The notes: a model not told the origin generated them from the letters alone. 64,000 bases of DNA from Rhabdophis nuchalis (GCA_039707465.1 CM077651.1:17757519-17821518); one strand, 5' to 3'. Shown: positions 43,656 through 55,825, counted from the first letter of the stretch. Program-made: numbers and translations.

Positions 43656-44229
43656 AATCAACATGCTCAGGCTTCTGTTTCAAATGAGGAAAAAAATTGT
43701 GAAGATCTCTGGGTGAAAATAATTTCTAGTTCATAAGCTTTTCTTCTGAAACTAGCCTTTTCCTAACTGTTAATAAAACTAAAAATAAAGACTCCTTTGA
43801 GTCTGATGGCTTCAAAGGTCCAACAAGAATCTGTGGCAACTAGGGAAATAGATTGTTACTTCCTTTTTCCAAGATACTGCTTTGGTTTCCTAAAGTTCCC
43901 TTCAGATCTGGAGGTTGCTATTCTTAGTATCTTAGGCTGCTTAGCTTTTCTAGATTGTTCATGTTTGATTAAGGCCATAGGGCCATTGCAAATTCTTTGG
44001 TTGTTTCATAACATCACTTCAAAATGCCATTAGATTTCCTAAACTCATCTTCATTGGAGTTCTCTGATCCTCCCTTATAGAAAATTAGGAGGGAAAAAAA
44101 AGATATATTTTTTAAATATCCCCTTTTAAAAAACTAGTCCTGAATGACACCATTATATTCATTGGAAACATGAACATAACACATCCCCAAACAGCTCCTC
44201 TATGGTGAGCTGTCTTAAGGAAAGCAATC
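43656..44229. other. Unassigned interval
   Basis: No recognised feature. Confidence 0.35.
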
Positions 44230-45080
44230 ACATGGGGGACAAAGGAAGTGATACCAAGACATGTTGAAAGGCTCCTTCAAGTCCCTGGAAATTGACACCA
44301 TCTCCTGGGAAACTTTGGCACAAGATCGATCGAAATGGTGCATGCTGATCCACCAAGGTTGCCAGACATCTGAGGACAGAAGGATAACCATGGTACAAGA
44401 GAAGTGAGCACTCTGCAAATCCAGAGCTGCAAATGCTGCAACATTGGTGCCCGCACATGTCTGCCTGACATGGCTCGGGGCCTAGTTATATGCGAAACCG
44501 CCTCCTGCCCCATACATCCCTTAGACCGATACGCTCCCACAAAGAGGGCCTCCTCAGGGTGCCGTCGGCCGGACAATGCCGACTGGCGACACCCAGGGGG
44601 AGAGCCTTCTCTGTGGCGGGGCCAGCCCTCTGGAATGACCTACCCCCTGAATTACGTACCATCACCGGCCTCCGCCTCTTCCGCCAATGTCTTAAGACAT
44701 ATTTGTTTCAACAAGCCGGCCTAGCCTAACCTCCCATGGGGACTTTTAGATAGTTTTAAATTGGGTTTTTAAAATTTGGTTTTAGCGCAGGATAGGTTCA
44801 TTTAATAGTTTTTAAATTATATTTATTGTATTTTGTATGTTTTTAAATTTCCTGTGCGCCGCCCTGGGTCCTCTGTGGAGAAGGGCGGGATATAAATTTA
44901 AATAAATAAATAAATAAATGTGACAGAACATGTTGTGCCTTTATAGGCCTTACCAGCCATCTGCAAAACCCATCGTAGATAGCCCATAACCTGTTAGATG
45001 TCAAGGTCCTCCTTGAACACAATCGACAACATCATCATCATTGAAAACTGCTATTGTTTAGCTATCAGCTCAGCAAATGG
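44230..45080 (+). pseudogene. LINE ORF2 C-terminus split by an L2 3' end
   Basis: The left part reads GSFKSLEIDTISWETLAQDR then SKWCMLIHQGCQTSED in one frame (about 44268-44385). A Cys-rich stretch follows up to about 44462. After the L2 insertion (44463-44930) it resumes near 44938 with a sequence reading FIGLTSHLQ, then stops and a short CATCAT run. The SW..LAQ.R..W pattern and terminal zinc-finger-like part are known from LINE proteins of several vertebrates; clade not assigned. Confidence 0.55.
44463..44930 (+). repeat. L2-clade LINE 3' end
   Basis: A 79-codon frame (44490-44729) reads HTSLRPIRSHKEGLLRVPSA then AFSVAGPALWNDLPPELR. 3' UTR, terminal hairpin and (AAAT)n tail to about 44930. 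5'-truncated; inserted in another LINE. Confidence 0.85.
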
Positions 45081-45920
45081 CCATTGTACTGTCATGTATG
45101 TATCTGCTTCTCAAGTATGAAAATACTTCTGTTGATTTTAATATACAATTGGCTATATTTTTTTTGAAATGTGAATCATTGCAATAAATTTGAAGTTCAC
45201 GCTACATTCATTTCCTCAGCAATTTGCTAACATCTGCTTATAGAGTCTGTAGGACTAGCTACTGGATAAGATTGGATTACATTAGAATGCTTTTCAAATT
45301 TCTGTTATTACTCCTAGTTAACACATATCAGGAAGGTGGACAAATGTAAATGATGCCGTTCAATGATAAAAGGATGTTTTACCATGAGGAAAACCATTCA
45401 AAGTGAATTTTGCAGGGAAGTTGTTAATGTAATTGAAGGGGTGCTCCAACATTTTGAACTTTGACTTCAAGTTCCAGTTTCTTTTCACAGTGAATGATTG
45501 AGGCAGATCTCTTAAGTCACAGCACTTTGGAATGGATGTTACAGCTAAGAGAACAGTGTTCCCTTGACCAAGAACAAAGAAGATAAAAGAATATGGTGGT
45601 AATCTATTAGTTCTGAAAGGATATGTCACTGAGTATTTGCTTGAAAAAAATATAGATATAAAGAAACTCCTTGCCAAGCTAGGGTTTTCTCCAAATGTAC
45701 ACACCACCCCTCTTGAAACGTCAGAGATTTCAGCGTTAATGATAGAAAACCATTAAAATATTTAAATGCATCATACTGGCATAATATGTGCATTTATTTA
45801 TCTGACTGTTTCCCTACTGGCATGTCTGTAATATATAGTATTGTTTTCATACAAAATATGCTTTCAATCCCAATGCCTTAGGTGGAACTAATTTACTTTT
45901 CATTCTGCCTTTAAAAAAAA
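45081..45920. other. Unassigned interval
   Basis: Contains a 115-codon minus-strand frame (45360-45707) without a recognisable domain. It could be a decayed mobile-element ORF or chance. Confidence 0.35.
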
Positions 45921-46210
45921 GAAAGATAAAAGTTTCCCCAGTCTAGTTGTGTCCAAATTTAGAGGGCAGTCACACTTCCATTTCTTAACCGAGGGAGTAA
46001 GCTTTGTCTGAAGACAGTTCCATGGTCATGTCACTCGCATGGCTATACACCAAAGGCACACGGAACATTGCTTTCTTCCCACCACAGTGGGTACCTATTT
46101 ATCTACTTGCTTTTGCATGTTTTTGAACTGCTAGGTTAGCAGTAGCTGGGGCAAGAATGGGAGCTCACTCCTCACACTATTCAAGACCCAGAACTCCTGA
46201 CCCTTTTCTA
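45921..46210 (-). repeat. Sauria-type SINE, old and diverged
   Basis: 'gtctagttgtgtccaaattt', 'ggtcatgtcactcgcatggc', 'ctatttatctacttgctttt' and 'gaactgctaggttagcagta' follow the family order on the minus strand, with more substitutions than other copies. The head is largely lost. Confidence 0.72.
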
Positions 46211-46485
46211 AAGATACCACATCTACCCAAACCATAACAACCTCTCTTTTCAAGTCTTGTTAATTTCTTAGAGCCGTTCTGAATGAAAGCTTGGATTATG
46301 GGAAAGGGATTGGCTTAACAGCTGCCACCCCAAAAGGAAAAGCTATGAAAAACATGTTTCCTGAAAGCATGGCATAGGAAACTTCCTACTGGTGTAGATT
46401 CCCCCTTCATTATGGGTCTTATGATGTATCTCTCTTTTATAGTGAAGGCACCATCATGGCCATCCCTCCCACCACCTCTCTTATC
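46211..46485. other. Unassigned interval
   Basis: No recognised feature. Confidence 0.35.
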
Positions 46486-46693
46486 ACTTAAAGCAGAGGT
46501 TATCAACCTGTGGGTTGCGACCCCCTTGGGGGTCAAATGACCCTTTTACAGGGGTCACCTAAGACCATTAGAAAATACATATTTTCGATGGTCTTAGGAA
46601 CTGAGACAATTTTATGGTTGGGGGTCACCACAACATGAGGAACTATATTAAAGGGCCATGGCATTGGGAAGTTTGAGAACCACTGACTTAAAG
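46486..46693. mobile_element. Short non-autonomous hAT element
   Basis: Element 46494-46685 (192 bp). 'cagaggttatcaacctgtgg' and 'gaagtttgagaaccactg' are inverted repeats. Exact 8-bp duplication acttaaag at 46486-46493 and 46686-46693. The interior has a stem ('aagaccattag' against 'atggtctta'). Confidence 0.94.
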
Positions 46694-47337
46694 GAACAAC
46701 TTTTGCACTCATCTTGCACAGTTTTTAAAAACATAGCAATTTGATTTTCAGCTTCATCTTTTTTTTAATGTTTAAAATGGAAAAGGAGAAATGAGAAAGT
46801 AAGATGCCAATTGGATGCCATTTTTAATATCATCCCATTAGCCAGCTGGAGGGAATGATGTCCAGTTTCTTGGGAATGAAAGCACAGCAATGGGAACATT
46901 CACAGGATAGCCAGAAAAATTTATGACTGCTGTGAAATTGTCCTTACTAAGACCCATTCTCAATATAGTCATTTTGTCATAATTGACACTAAAACAGAGC
47001 GATCCATATACACTAACTCTGCATTTCATAAAATGTAAATGGCATTCTTGCTGAAGGAAAAAACCAAACAACCAAAAACAAACAAACCCTGAACAGATTT
47101 GGCCAATTTCATTACTTTTATCCTAAAGGACCTCCAAATTTCATCCAATTCTATCAAGATTTTTTAAAAAGTTCCTGGCATTGCCTTCAAAACAGTAGCA
47201 ACAACAGTATCATTTAAAGATGTTTAAAATAAAATGCCTTGCATTTAGTTGTTTAATATGGGATTGGCTTATTCACTTAAAATATTGTCATTGTATATGT
47301 ACATTATTTTATTTGATGTAAAATAAAAATAGAACAT
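46694..47337. other. Unassigned AT-rich interval
   Basis: No recognised feature. Confidence 0.35.
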
Positions 47338-47428
47338 AGATACATAGATACATACATACATACATACATACATACATACATGCATGCATGCATACATGCA
47401 TGCATACATACATACATACATACATATA
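47338..47428 (+). repeat. (CATA)n/(CATG)n microsatellite
   Basis: CATA units with a central CATG variant block (about 47380-47402). Confidence 0.93.
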
Positions 47429-47437
47429 TGTTAGTAT

Positions 47438-47533
47438 TATGTGCTGATCAATAAATAAATCAGAGAGACTAGGATAGATCTATTTCAAGCTTTTTAGCTC
47501 TCATCAGCTAGCCATACCCTTACTGGGATATAA
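47438..47533 (-). repeat. tRNA-derived SINE (second family), fragment
   Basis: 'gagactaggatagatctatt', 'agctctcatcagctagccat' and 'acccttactgggat' match the 3' half of the unit at 4018. Cut within the B box. Confidence 0.8.
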
Positions 47534-47903
47534 AATCATTGTTCATACATGAGTGATTGATGTAGGACCTCATTTAACTTAGTGTGTGTTCCAAATCAAT
47601 CTCTAAATCCCATTTTTTTCTGAAATTTCAAATTAGTGCCTAAGGTAACTTTTATAGCTGATGAATCTCACTATTATAATTGAACATCCACTTCATTACC
47701 AAAAGCTATAAGAGAAAAAGAAAGGAAGGCACTCATAGTGAATTAAAAGAGGACATGGCTTCCAGTGGACAGCTGCTGTAGATGTTTTCCTAATCTGTTT
47801 ACTGTTTACTAATAGAAATTGGAAAACAGCATCGGAGTAAGAAAGGTTGGAATTGTGTCCTTGAAACATAAAGGTGAGAGAGACCACATTAGGGTAATTG
47901 TTT
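47534..47903. other. Unassigned interval
   Basis: No recognised feature. Confidence 0.35.
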
Positions 47904-48230
47904 AATGGAATACAAGAGGGATATGGTGACTCAGTGGCTAAGACACTGAGCTTGTCGATCAGAAAGGTCGGCAGTTTGGTGGTTCGAATCCCTAGCACTG
48001 CGTAATGGAGTGAGCTCCCATTACTTGTCCCAGTAATGCCACCTTTGGTGGGAAGGTAACAGCATTCCATGTGCTTTTGGCATTTAGTCATGCCAGCTAC
48101 ATGACCATGAAGACGTCTTCGGACAGCACTGGTTCTTCGGCTTTGAAACAGAGATGAGCACCACCCCCTAAAGTCAGGAACGACTAGCACATGTGTGCAA
48201 GGAGAACTTTTACCTTAATGGAACACATGG
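47904..48230 (+). repeat. Sauria-type SINE with internal deletion
   Basis: Unit 47918-48216. Head, early body and tail are present, but about 60 bp between 'cttgtcccag' and 'ccacctttggtgggaagg' (the 'ccaacctagcagttc...gtagaaaaataggga' part) is missing. Flanks aatggaatacaaga (47904-47917) and aatggaacacatgg (48217-48230) are a diverged target duplication. Confidence 0.88.
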
Positions 48231-48589
48231 GACACACCAGTCAAGCCAGCATAGGACAGGAGAATTTAAACATTAAGTGCAAATAATGCATTTTGAATTT
48301 AATACTAATAAAGTCAAAGGACATGTATCAGATTATATTAAAATCAGTTTTTATACTAACTGTAACACAGTGCAAGCAGTTTCTCACATTAAAGCGTTCC
48401 CGAGGGAAAATGTTTTAAATTGTTCACAAAGTATCAAGTTCCCAGATAATGTTAACACTTTCTTCTCTTCTACTATAAACACACAAATCTCTGTGTGTAA
48501 ATGCTAAAAAAAACCAGAACCTGCAACAAATGGTAAAAGATTTGCATGCCGCTGCTTGTGTTGGCACTCCGAAAGTTGCTTGACATTCC
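48231..48589. other. Unassigned interval
   Basis: No recognised feature. Confidence 0.35.
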
Positions 48590-49181
48590 ATTCTGGACAG
48601 TGGTGGGATCCTTCTGGTTTAACAGCCGGTTTGGTGATCGCACAATTTGTGGGCGCTCGTGCAGAGTTTGAACACTTCCAGGTTTCTTTGGAGAGTAACA
48701 CAGCTGATTCCTATGGCAATCTGTTCTACTGCACGAATCAGGGAATGTAGGGAAGTAGCACAGGAGCAGGCTGGTGGGCCCATCTGATTGTTGGGGAGAA
48801 CCATTTCTCTCCTAGTTGATTGCTAGAGCTACTGGTTCACCAGAACTGCTCTGAACCAGTAGAATCCCACCAATGGTGGGTTTCAAAAGTTTTTACTACT
48901 GGTTCTATGCGTGTGGCTTGGTGGGCATGGCCTGGTGGGCATGGCAGGGGAAGGATACTGTAAAGACTGCATTCCCGCCCCACTCCAGGGGAAGGTTGCT
49001 GCAAAATCCCCATTCCCTCCCGATCAGCTGGGACTCGGGAGGCAGAGAATAGATGGCGGTGGGGCCAGTCAGAGGTGGTATTTACCGGTTCTCTGAACTA
49101 CTCAAAATTTCCACTACCGGTTCTCCAGAACTGGTCAGAACCTGCTGAATACCATCTCTGAAGCCAACCCCTGATTCTGGA
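48590..49181. mobile_element. hAT element, apparently containing a second hAT element
   Basis: Outer unit 48598-49173 with the exact 8-bp duplication attctgga at 48590-48597 and 49174-49181. Its terminal repeat is 'cagtggtgggatcc', while the far end reads 'agccaacccctg'. Inside, at about 48874, a second left end begins ('aatggtgggtttcaaaagtt') and a matching right end, 'gctgaataccatctctg', closes at about 49160. So one element sits near the 3' end of the other. The body repeats the motif 'actggttcaccagaact'. Confidence 0.7.
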
Positions 49182-51539
49182 GCTCCATAGTCCTCCTTCT
49201 CTACGCACCCTATAATCAATACTGGACATGTATCAGGCAGGCCCCATCCTTCTTTAAAGCTTTCCTTTATTCATCATTTGCTTTCAGATATATATATATA
49301 TTCTGTCCCATTCCCTGATTACAGGCTTTTCAGCAGCATCTGACATGCAATCTTAAAAGGCCAGTTCTGAACTTGATGGAACCTTGGGATATTCACAGCC
49401 TTGTGAAGTTCTTACTTTTGAAAATCTGGACCTCCCCAAATTTGAGTCTAAGTATGGCATGTTATCTTCTCCTGTCTTTGTACAGAACGAAAAAGAATGT
49501 ACATGAACTTAATTAGGAATGAGTTCCCAGCTTTGATCGTGGCATTCACATTGTTTGGAGGGGGGGGAAAAAAGTCCTAAAGCAAAAACTCTGTATGCTA
49601 TAGTAAGATGAGCTTTACAATCTTCTAACTGCTAATAAATAGAAGGGGTTTTGTGTGAAGCCCTATATCTACAAAATAGCAGTTTTGAAGTCGGTGCTCT
49701 CGGTTATACAGTGCAGACTTCTAGATGTCAAAAGAAAAGATGGCTTGCTTGATTTGAGTTCCCTATGTTTTATCAAACAATTGGGCTGTCTCCTTCTTTT
49801 ATTGTGTAATTGGCTCTCGGCTTTTATTCTTCTGTACGGTAGTGAAACGGATCTCATTGCTTTCATTGGCTGAAAGAATAGGGCTTTTGATTATAGCTGG
49901 TATTTTACAGCTATTGATCTGTGCAAACAGAAACCTTTAAATCAGTGGGTAAAATGATAACGAGTGAAGTAAAATCACTAAACAGGAAATCTCTTGTTGC
50001 TTGTTCACATTCAATATGTTTAAATATAATGACTGTAGATTAACTCGGCTGTGCAGCTATGGAATCTGGGTGAATGACGAAGAAGACAAAGAGAGCAGAA
50101 AAAAAGAAGAATATACATTTCACTCCATAGGTAGACCTGTTGAAATTTATGTTTTGCTTAGTTAGTTGTACGTTATGGTAGTTAAATAATATTTTTCAGC
50201 ACTACTTTTTCTAGCTTTCTACTCGCATGTACTGGTAGTAAGTTATGCACTGCTGCAGGCTTAAGGAAAAGATATTAGAGGAAATATAATATCTAAAAAC
50301 ATATTTATTGTCCTTTTCAAACTGAGAAGATATTTTAAAACATTCTCAAAACCCCATGACAGGTACAATTGCATTCCTCTATTTAGTTTAATGGAATAAA
50401 GCTCTTTTTTAATGAAAGCTTTACATGTTTATTTCTTTATTTAAACTTCAGCCTCTCTGCCAATATGTGGGCATGGTGTCAATGAACAATAAAATATTAT
50501 GACATTAAAATATTCAATGTTAATTATGTTAACATCAATATTTCCTTATATAAATGCTGCTAAAAATATATTAACCCTACTAAAATATAAAAAGATAAGA
50601 AAAGAAGGAAACATTGAGCCACTTGGGGAGATTCAAAGCCTAGGAGTAATCGCTGAGAAAGTTGCCCTCTACATAGTTGGGTTACAAATATGTCCTGTAC
50701 AAATCTGAATGTTGAGATAGTTTGTTAAGGAGAAGTCATTAACAGCATCCAGTAACCTGTTGAAAATCAAATAATTCAGGTCATTTTAGTTTCCAGAAAA
50801 CTCCAGTATTCCCAAAGCTTTGCCTTTTTGTGGGATAAGAAACATTGCTGAAGATGCAAGTGCATATCCACTTGATTGTGGATTGCGAACAGAATTTTCA
50901 CGACTGAAACTCTCTCTTCTGGGCTATTGGTCTGAGCAAAATGGTGTGGATAAAAAGGTATTTAAAGGCCAGTGCCCTAACAGATGAGCACAATTCAAAG
51001 CACATTGATGATGTCTCCTCAAAAGGTGATGAAACATTTGCAGCCACATTACCAAGATCGGAGCTCACACTAACAGCCAAACTACCAACCCGAGCTACTT
51101 ATATTCAAATACATTTCACTATATCTTCTTCCTAAATCAGTGCTCAGCGCTTGGTCCTATCAGGTAGAAAAAAATCAGCATAGAAATCAGCCCAATCTGG
51201 CCAATACAACTGTGTTATTGTTGAAATAACAACAGCAGTATCAACAATGAGTAGTTTTCAGTGTATCTGCAGTTAATTTATCTCCCAAAACTCTGATTTA
51301 GAGGAAAATAATTATTGGCAAACAGGCTAGAATTGAAGTTACATTAGGAAAGTCGGTATTAGAGCTGCTGCTTGGAACAAATTCATATTTTAAGGCAGAA
51401 AAATATCCGGTTATTGTACTTCCTTATGGCTATTCATATGAAAATGATTCAGAAGAAGTATTTTGGAACATACAGGAATATTTTCTTGCAAACTGGAACC
51501 TAAAAACTTTTTTAAAAAAATTGAATGATATCAAATGGC
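49182..51539. other. Long repeat-poor interval
   Basis: About 2.4 kb with no recognised mobile element and only short frames (under 75 codons). A short TA run lies at about 49288-49301. Confidence 0.4.
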
Positions 51540-51903
51540 TGTTTCATGTAAGGTAAAGGTTTCCCTTGCATACATGTGCTAGTTGTTCCTGACTCTAGGG
51601 GGCAATGCTCATCTCCGTTTCAAAGCTGAAGAGCCAGCACTGTCCAAAGATGTCTCTGTGGTCATGTAGCCGGCATGACTAGATGCCAAAGGCGCACGGA
51701 GTGCTGTTACCTTCCCACCAAAGGTGGTTCCTATTTTTCTACTTGCATTTTTTACATGCTTTCGAACTGCTAGGTTGGCAGAAACTGGGACAGGTAACGG
51801 GAGCTCACTCCATTATGTGGTGGTAGGTATTCGAACCCACCAAACTGTCTACCTTTCTGATCGACAAGTTCAGTGTCTTAGCCACAGAGCCTTGTTTCAT
51901 GTA
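51540..51903 (-). repeat. Sauria-type SINE with target duplication
   Basis: Unit 51551-51892 on minus; all domains present. Flanked by the exact 11-bp repeat tgtttcatgta (51540-51550 and 51893-51903). Confidence 0.93.
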
Positions 51904-51985
51904 GTCTGTTCACTTTTTTGACACTGCTTTAAGAAGAGGAGACTTTTTTTGGCTTATAAATACTCTATAAACACATCTAGGAGGC

Positions 51986-52169
51986 CTCCAAATCAGTGGT
52001 GGGTTTCAAATTTTTTAGAACCTACTCTGTAGGTGTGGCCTATTTTGTGGGCGTGGTTTGGAAGTCATGTGACAGGGTAGGAGTGGCCACCTTTTAAAAT
52101 GTGGTGAAACTCATTTAACAACGCTCTTGCTTAGCAACCAAAATTTTGGACTCAATTGTGATGATAAAT

Positions 52170-52247
<78 letters not shown>

Positions 52248-52425
52248 TTCCTTCCTTCCTTCCTTCCCTTCCCTTCCCTTCCCTTCCCATTGGGTCACTG
52301 GCAGCGGCCGGCCAGGTTTACTTCCAGGTACACCGGTGGAATCCCCTCTCACCGGTTCTCTAAATTTCACCAACCGGCTCTCGCGAGTAGGTGCGAGCCT
52401 GCAGAAACCCACCACTGCTCCAAAT
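51986..52425 (+). mobile_element. Non-autonomous hAT element with internal (TTTC)n
   Basis: Element 51994-52417 (424 bp), the same family as 9687 in opposite orientation: ends 'cagtggtgggtttcaaattt' and 'gcctgcagaaacccaccactg'-like inverted repeats. Exact 8-bp duplication ctccaaat at 51986-51993 and 52418-52425. Carries (TTTC)n then (TTCC)n at 52171-52288. Confidence 0.94.
52171..52288 (+). repeat. (TTTC)n-(TTCC)n-(CCCTT)n compound microsatellite inside hAT
   Basis: About 18 TTTC units, then TTCC units and CCTTC variants. Complement of the GAAA tract in the related element at 9687. Confidence 0.95.
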
Positions 52426-53439
52426 GTATATATCTTCTTTTTTATAAAAAAAAATATTCTTTTTCCTGGCTAACCGAGAGATAAGATTAAAGCATAAAGA
52501 AATTAAATGAGCGTTGAGACCACAGATATCTTTAAGACCCAAGCCTTAAATTTACATTATGTGTAAATTATGATGAAAGAAGAGGAGGAAAGAAATATAA
52601 GGAACCAGTGTCAGCCATGAAACAAGTCACAATATTTCAGGTTGTGCTTTATTAGTTTCTAAAGTAATGCAAATGTAAGATCTAAGATATAAAGAAGTAA
52701 CTAATAAATCTGTTCATTTTGTCCTTTATTGGAACTCATCATTCGCATAGCTTAAGAAAATATGTGATGTTGAAAATGTACTAGCTCTATATTTAGAATG
52801 CATTTTTAAATTCTTTAGAAATATTGTTAATAGTTTTTAAAAAGTAAAACTTTATTTCAAATGAAAGCGTCTGAAATAATTCATAATTACCCAAAAGGAA
52901 ACTAATAGAAAAGGAGTAAAGTAGCTTAATTTCTTTTTCTGGTCGTGTTTTTAGCCATAAGAGATCAAGATAATTAACTGAGCTTCACATTTTATTTTGA
53001 TTTTAAATAGAGTAACCCTCTCAGTAGACTGAACATTCTTTGCTTGAATATGGATAGCAGGAGGTTGTAAAAGATCAGGTGACATGTAAAAGTTCTCTAG
53101 TAATTAGAGAACAGCCTCTCATATTGCGATGTAGAATTTTTTGCTTATTCTTTCATGACAAACTAGTACTTCAATGAGAAACTTCAATGGATTTCTAGCA
53201 TGAACTGCTCATCTCAGCTATTGCCATAACATTTCTAGAGGGTAAAGCTTGAATTTGACGTGGCCGTTCAGAAAAAGAAAATAAAAAGTTCCACATTCTT
53301 TGGGAGAACTTTATTGTTGGTAGCATGATAAACCACTTGTTCTTCAACTGATAGGGGAAAAAAATCATTGATAACTCCTAGAAAGACTGATCAGGATTTT
53401 GTGTGTTTAGGATTTACTTAAGACAAATGAGTTATGTTT
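52426..53439. other. Unassigned AT-rich interval
   Basis: No recognised feature. Confidence 0.4.
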
Positions 53440-53788
53440 CAATTCGGCACAAGAAACCATCGGTTGCCCTCTGACATCACTGGATAACATCGCCAGATCT
53501 CGCTGCTTTAGCAGAGCAAGGAAGATTCTCAAAGATGATTCACACCCTGGTTGGTATCTCTTTGCCCTTCTACCATCAGGCAGAAGATATCAAAGTATAG
53601 CCAGCCGAACGAACAGGTTTAAAGGTAGCTTCTATCCATGGGCTGTGAGACTTTTAAATTCAACCGCAATCACTCCATGCACATGCTAGTTTTTTCTTTT
53701 TTCTTTTCTCTCTTTTTTGTTTCTGTTATAATTTTGCACCAGTGAAGTTAAAACCAATTTCATTGTAATTTTTACAATGACAATAAAG

Positions 53789-53792
<4 letters not shown>
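53440..53792 (+). pseudogene. LINE ORF2 C-terminus and 3' end, Rex1/CR1-like
   Basis: Reading pieces across frames: LFALLPSGRRYQS, then ASRTNRFKGSFYPWAVRLLN. The 'LLPSGRRY...R.NR...SF.P.AVRLLN' pattern is the C-terminus of Rex1/CR1-group LINEs. Its 3' end 'ttttacaatgacaataaaga' leads into (ATT)n. 5'-truncated. Confidence 0.65.
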
Positions 53793-53880
<88 letters not shown>

Positions 53881-53935
53881 CCCCTCTCCCTCTCCCTCCC
53901 CCTCCCTCCCTCCTCCCCCTCTTCCTCTCCTATAT
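53793..53935 (+). repeat. (ATT)n then CT-rich low-complexity tract
   Basis: About 29 ATT units to 53880, then a CCCTCTCC-type pyrimidine tract to 53935. Confidence 0.95.
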
Positions 53936-54155
53936 TAGACCAATGAGGAAAGGGGACCTGAAAGAGTACAAGTTTTCCGTATACAAAATTGTACCTTAAA
54001 TAGGTTTATGTACATAAATTTCAAGTACCATCATGTTTGCATGAATCCTAAGTTAAAATATACTGAGATAAATTCCATATTAAAATAATGTGGTATGATA
54101 CTTTTCAGGCGGTTCATTAAAATATTGAAAAATCAGGAAAAATACAACTCCTCGG
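53936..54155. other. Unassigned AT-rich interval
   Basis: No recognised feature. Confidence 0.3.
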
Positions 54156-54250
54156 TCCTTCCTCCCTTCCTCCCTCCCTCCTTCCCTCCCTCCCATCCAA
54201 CCATCCATCCATCCATCCATCCATCCATCCATCCATCCATCCATCCATCC
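54156..54250 (+). repeat. (TCCC)n-(CATC)n compound microsatellite
   Basis: TCCC/TTCC units to about 54195, then about 12 CATC units to 54250. Confidence 0.94.
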
Positions 54251-55080
54251 TCTAATATAGCTAATGTTAAAGCCACCAATTGTAAATCAAATAAAAACAA
54301 AACAAAACAAAACAAGAACTTCTGCAAATGTGGTGATAACAATGGAAGTAGCTGTATATACAGAGGGGTTATTCTCTATTTTTCAAATTATTTTCGCCAA
54401 AACACTATTTATATTCTTAAACTGTCTGCATGTACATCATTCTATGCATTCATGTCAGAAGCTATGAAACAGTTGAGATAAATTGATGCTAAATTTACAT
54501 CCCAGACTGAGAAAATGAGAACAACTTGCAATAGACAACATGGTAAAAGATGCTATAAATATTTTTGTAACTGTCATGTAATTGCAGGCTTTGAAAGGAA
54601 AACATGGGGGAGAAGGAGTGGGGTAGATGTTGTGCCAGGAAATTATTTCTGATTTTTCTTGTCATAACACTAGATATGTGCCAAAGTTAAGTAGTATAGG
54701 ACTTGCAGACAAATATATGTTAAATTGTTATTATTATTTACTTAGGAAAAAAGGGGGAATACTGTTTACCTACATGTCAGTTATCTTATTTTATGCCCCT
54801 CAAAAATGGCATGTAGTTAAATTATTTTGGGAATGGAGGGTAGATAACTCAGAGCTCTGTAGCTATCAGTTTGTGAAAGTCTGTCTTTTTTCTCCATTTT
54901 CCATCAAACATGAATATGTGTTGTGTAATATCTTTACAGGCTTTGTGAAAAGAGAGTATTAACAGATTAAGGTAGAAAAGAAAGCACCTATTCTGATGAG
55001 GCCATCACATACACCAAACATTAATATTTTAATAATACATTAATATGCATGCACCATACATGTGCGCGAAAGCGCAAAAA
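54251..55080. other. Unassigned interval
   Basis: AT-rich; frames of up to 128 codons have no recognised domain. Confidence 0.35.
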
Positions 55081-55178
55081 GCATAAAACACCGGTAAGGA
55101 GCTCAGGCAGGCCCTCTGGAGCACCATACCAGAATGGTATTTGGTGTTCCGGGGTGTACCGCCTGCAACCCACCACTG
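55050..55178. mobile_element. hAT element, 3' half only
   Basis: 'ccggtaaggagctcaggcag' to the terminus 'gcctgcaacccaccactg' at 55178. No left terminus is seen, so it is truncated. It abuts a CR1 3' end. Confidence 0.6.
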
Positions 55179-55420
55179 ATTGGAAGGCACCTGGGAGGTC
55201 ATCTAGTCCAAACTCATGCAGAAGACCTGTACTAAGGATTCGAGCCACCGAACTGCCAACCTATCTGATTGACAAGCTCAGTGTCTTAGCCAATGAGCCA
55301 CCTAGTCAGTTCTTTAATGTCTTCTTAAAAACCTCCAGTGTTGGAGCAACAACTTTTGGAAGCAAATTGTTCTACTAACTAATTGTTCTAACTGTCAGGA
55401 AATTTACTAAAGATGATCAA
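55179..55420 (-). repeat. CR1 LINE 3' end with an inserted SINE piece
   Basis: 'cacctgggaggtcatctagt' (about 55190) and 'aaaacctccagtgttggagc' (about 55330) are complements of the CR1 3' region seen also at 21848 and 63790. Between them 55236-55311 is a Sauria-type SINE head in minus orientation ('tctgattgacaagctcagtg'). Confidence 0.68.
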
Positions 55421-55424
55421 GGAG

Positions 55425-55591
55425 GAGAACCTGCAGCTTAGTGGCAATTATAACTGCCTCACGTGTAATAGTTCCCAGGTTCAAATCCCAGTAAGGGTAT
55501 GGCTAGCTGATGAGAGCTAAATAGCTTGAAATAGATCTATAGTAGTCTCCCTTTATTTATCAGCACAAACGTAACACACACACACACACAC
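55425..55591 (+). repeat. tRNA-derived SINE (second family)
   Basis: Full unit: 'gagaacctgcagcttagtgg', 'aggttcaaatcccagtaagg', 'gctgatgagagctaaatagc', tail TTTATTTA and (CA)n. First of three copies within 600 bp. Confidence 0.87.
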
Positions 55592-55644
55592 AGATATTGA
55601 GAAAATAAATCAATCAATCAACATAATCATGCTAATCATAACCA

Positions 55645-55740
55645 TGGCTCGCTGATGAGAGCTAAATAGTTTGAAATAGATTTATACTAGTCTCCCTTAT
55701 TTATTTATTTATCAGCACAAAAACGTATCACAAATATAAC
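55645..55740 (+). repeat. tRNA-derived SINE (second family), 5'-truncated
   Basis: 'gctgatgagagctaaatagt' through the TTTA tail; head and B box missing. Confidence 0.83.
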
Positions 55741-55825
55741 AAAGGCAACAAAAAAATAGCTTTCTGCCTGGACGGTCTCCTGTGGTGAGCTGAAAGACAG
55801 AAAAGGAACGCAATTCTTCTCCCTC

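Noticed and set aside
45360..45707. 115-codon frame on minus
   Set aside because: Ordinary-looking composition but no family recognised; not enough to call a gene. Left as unassigned.
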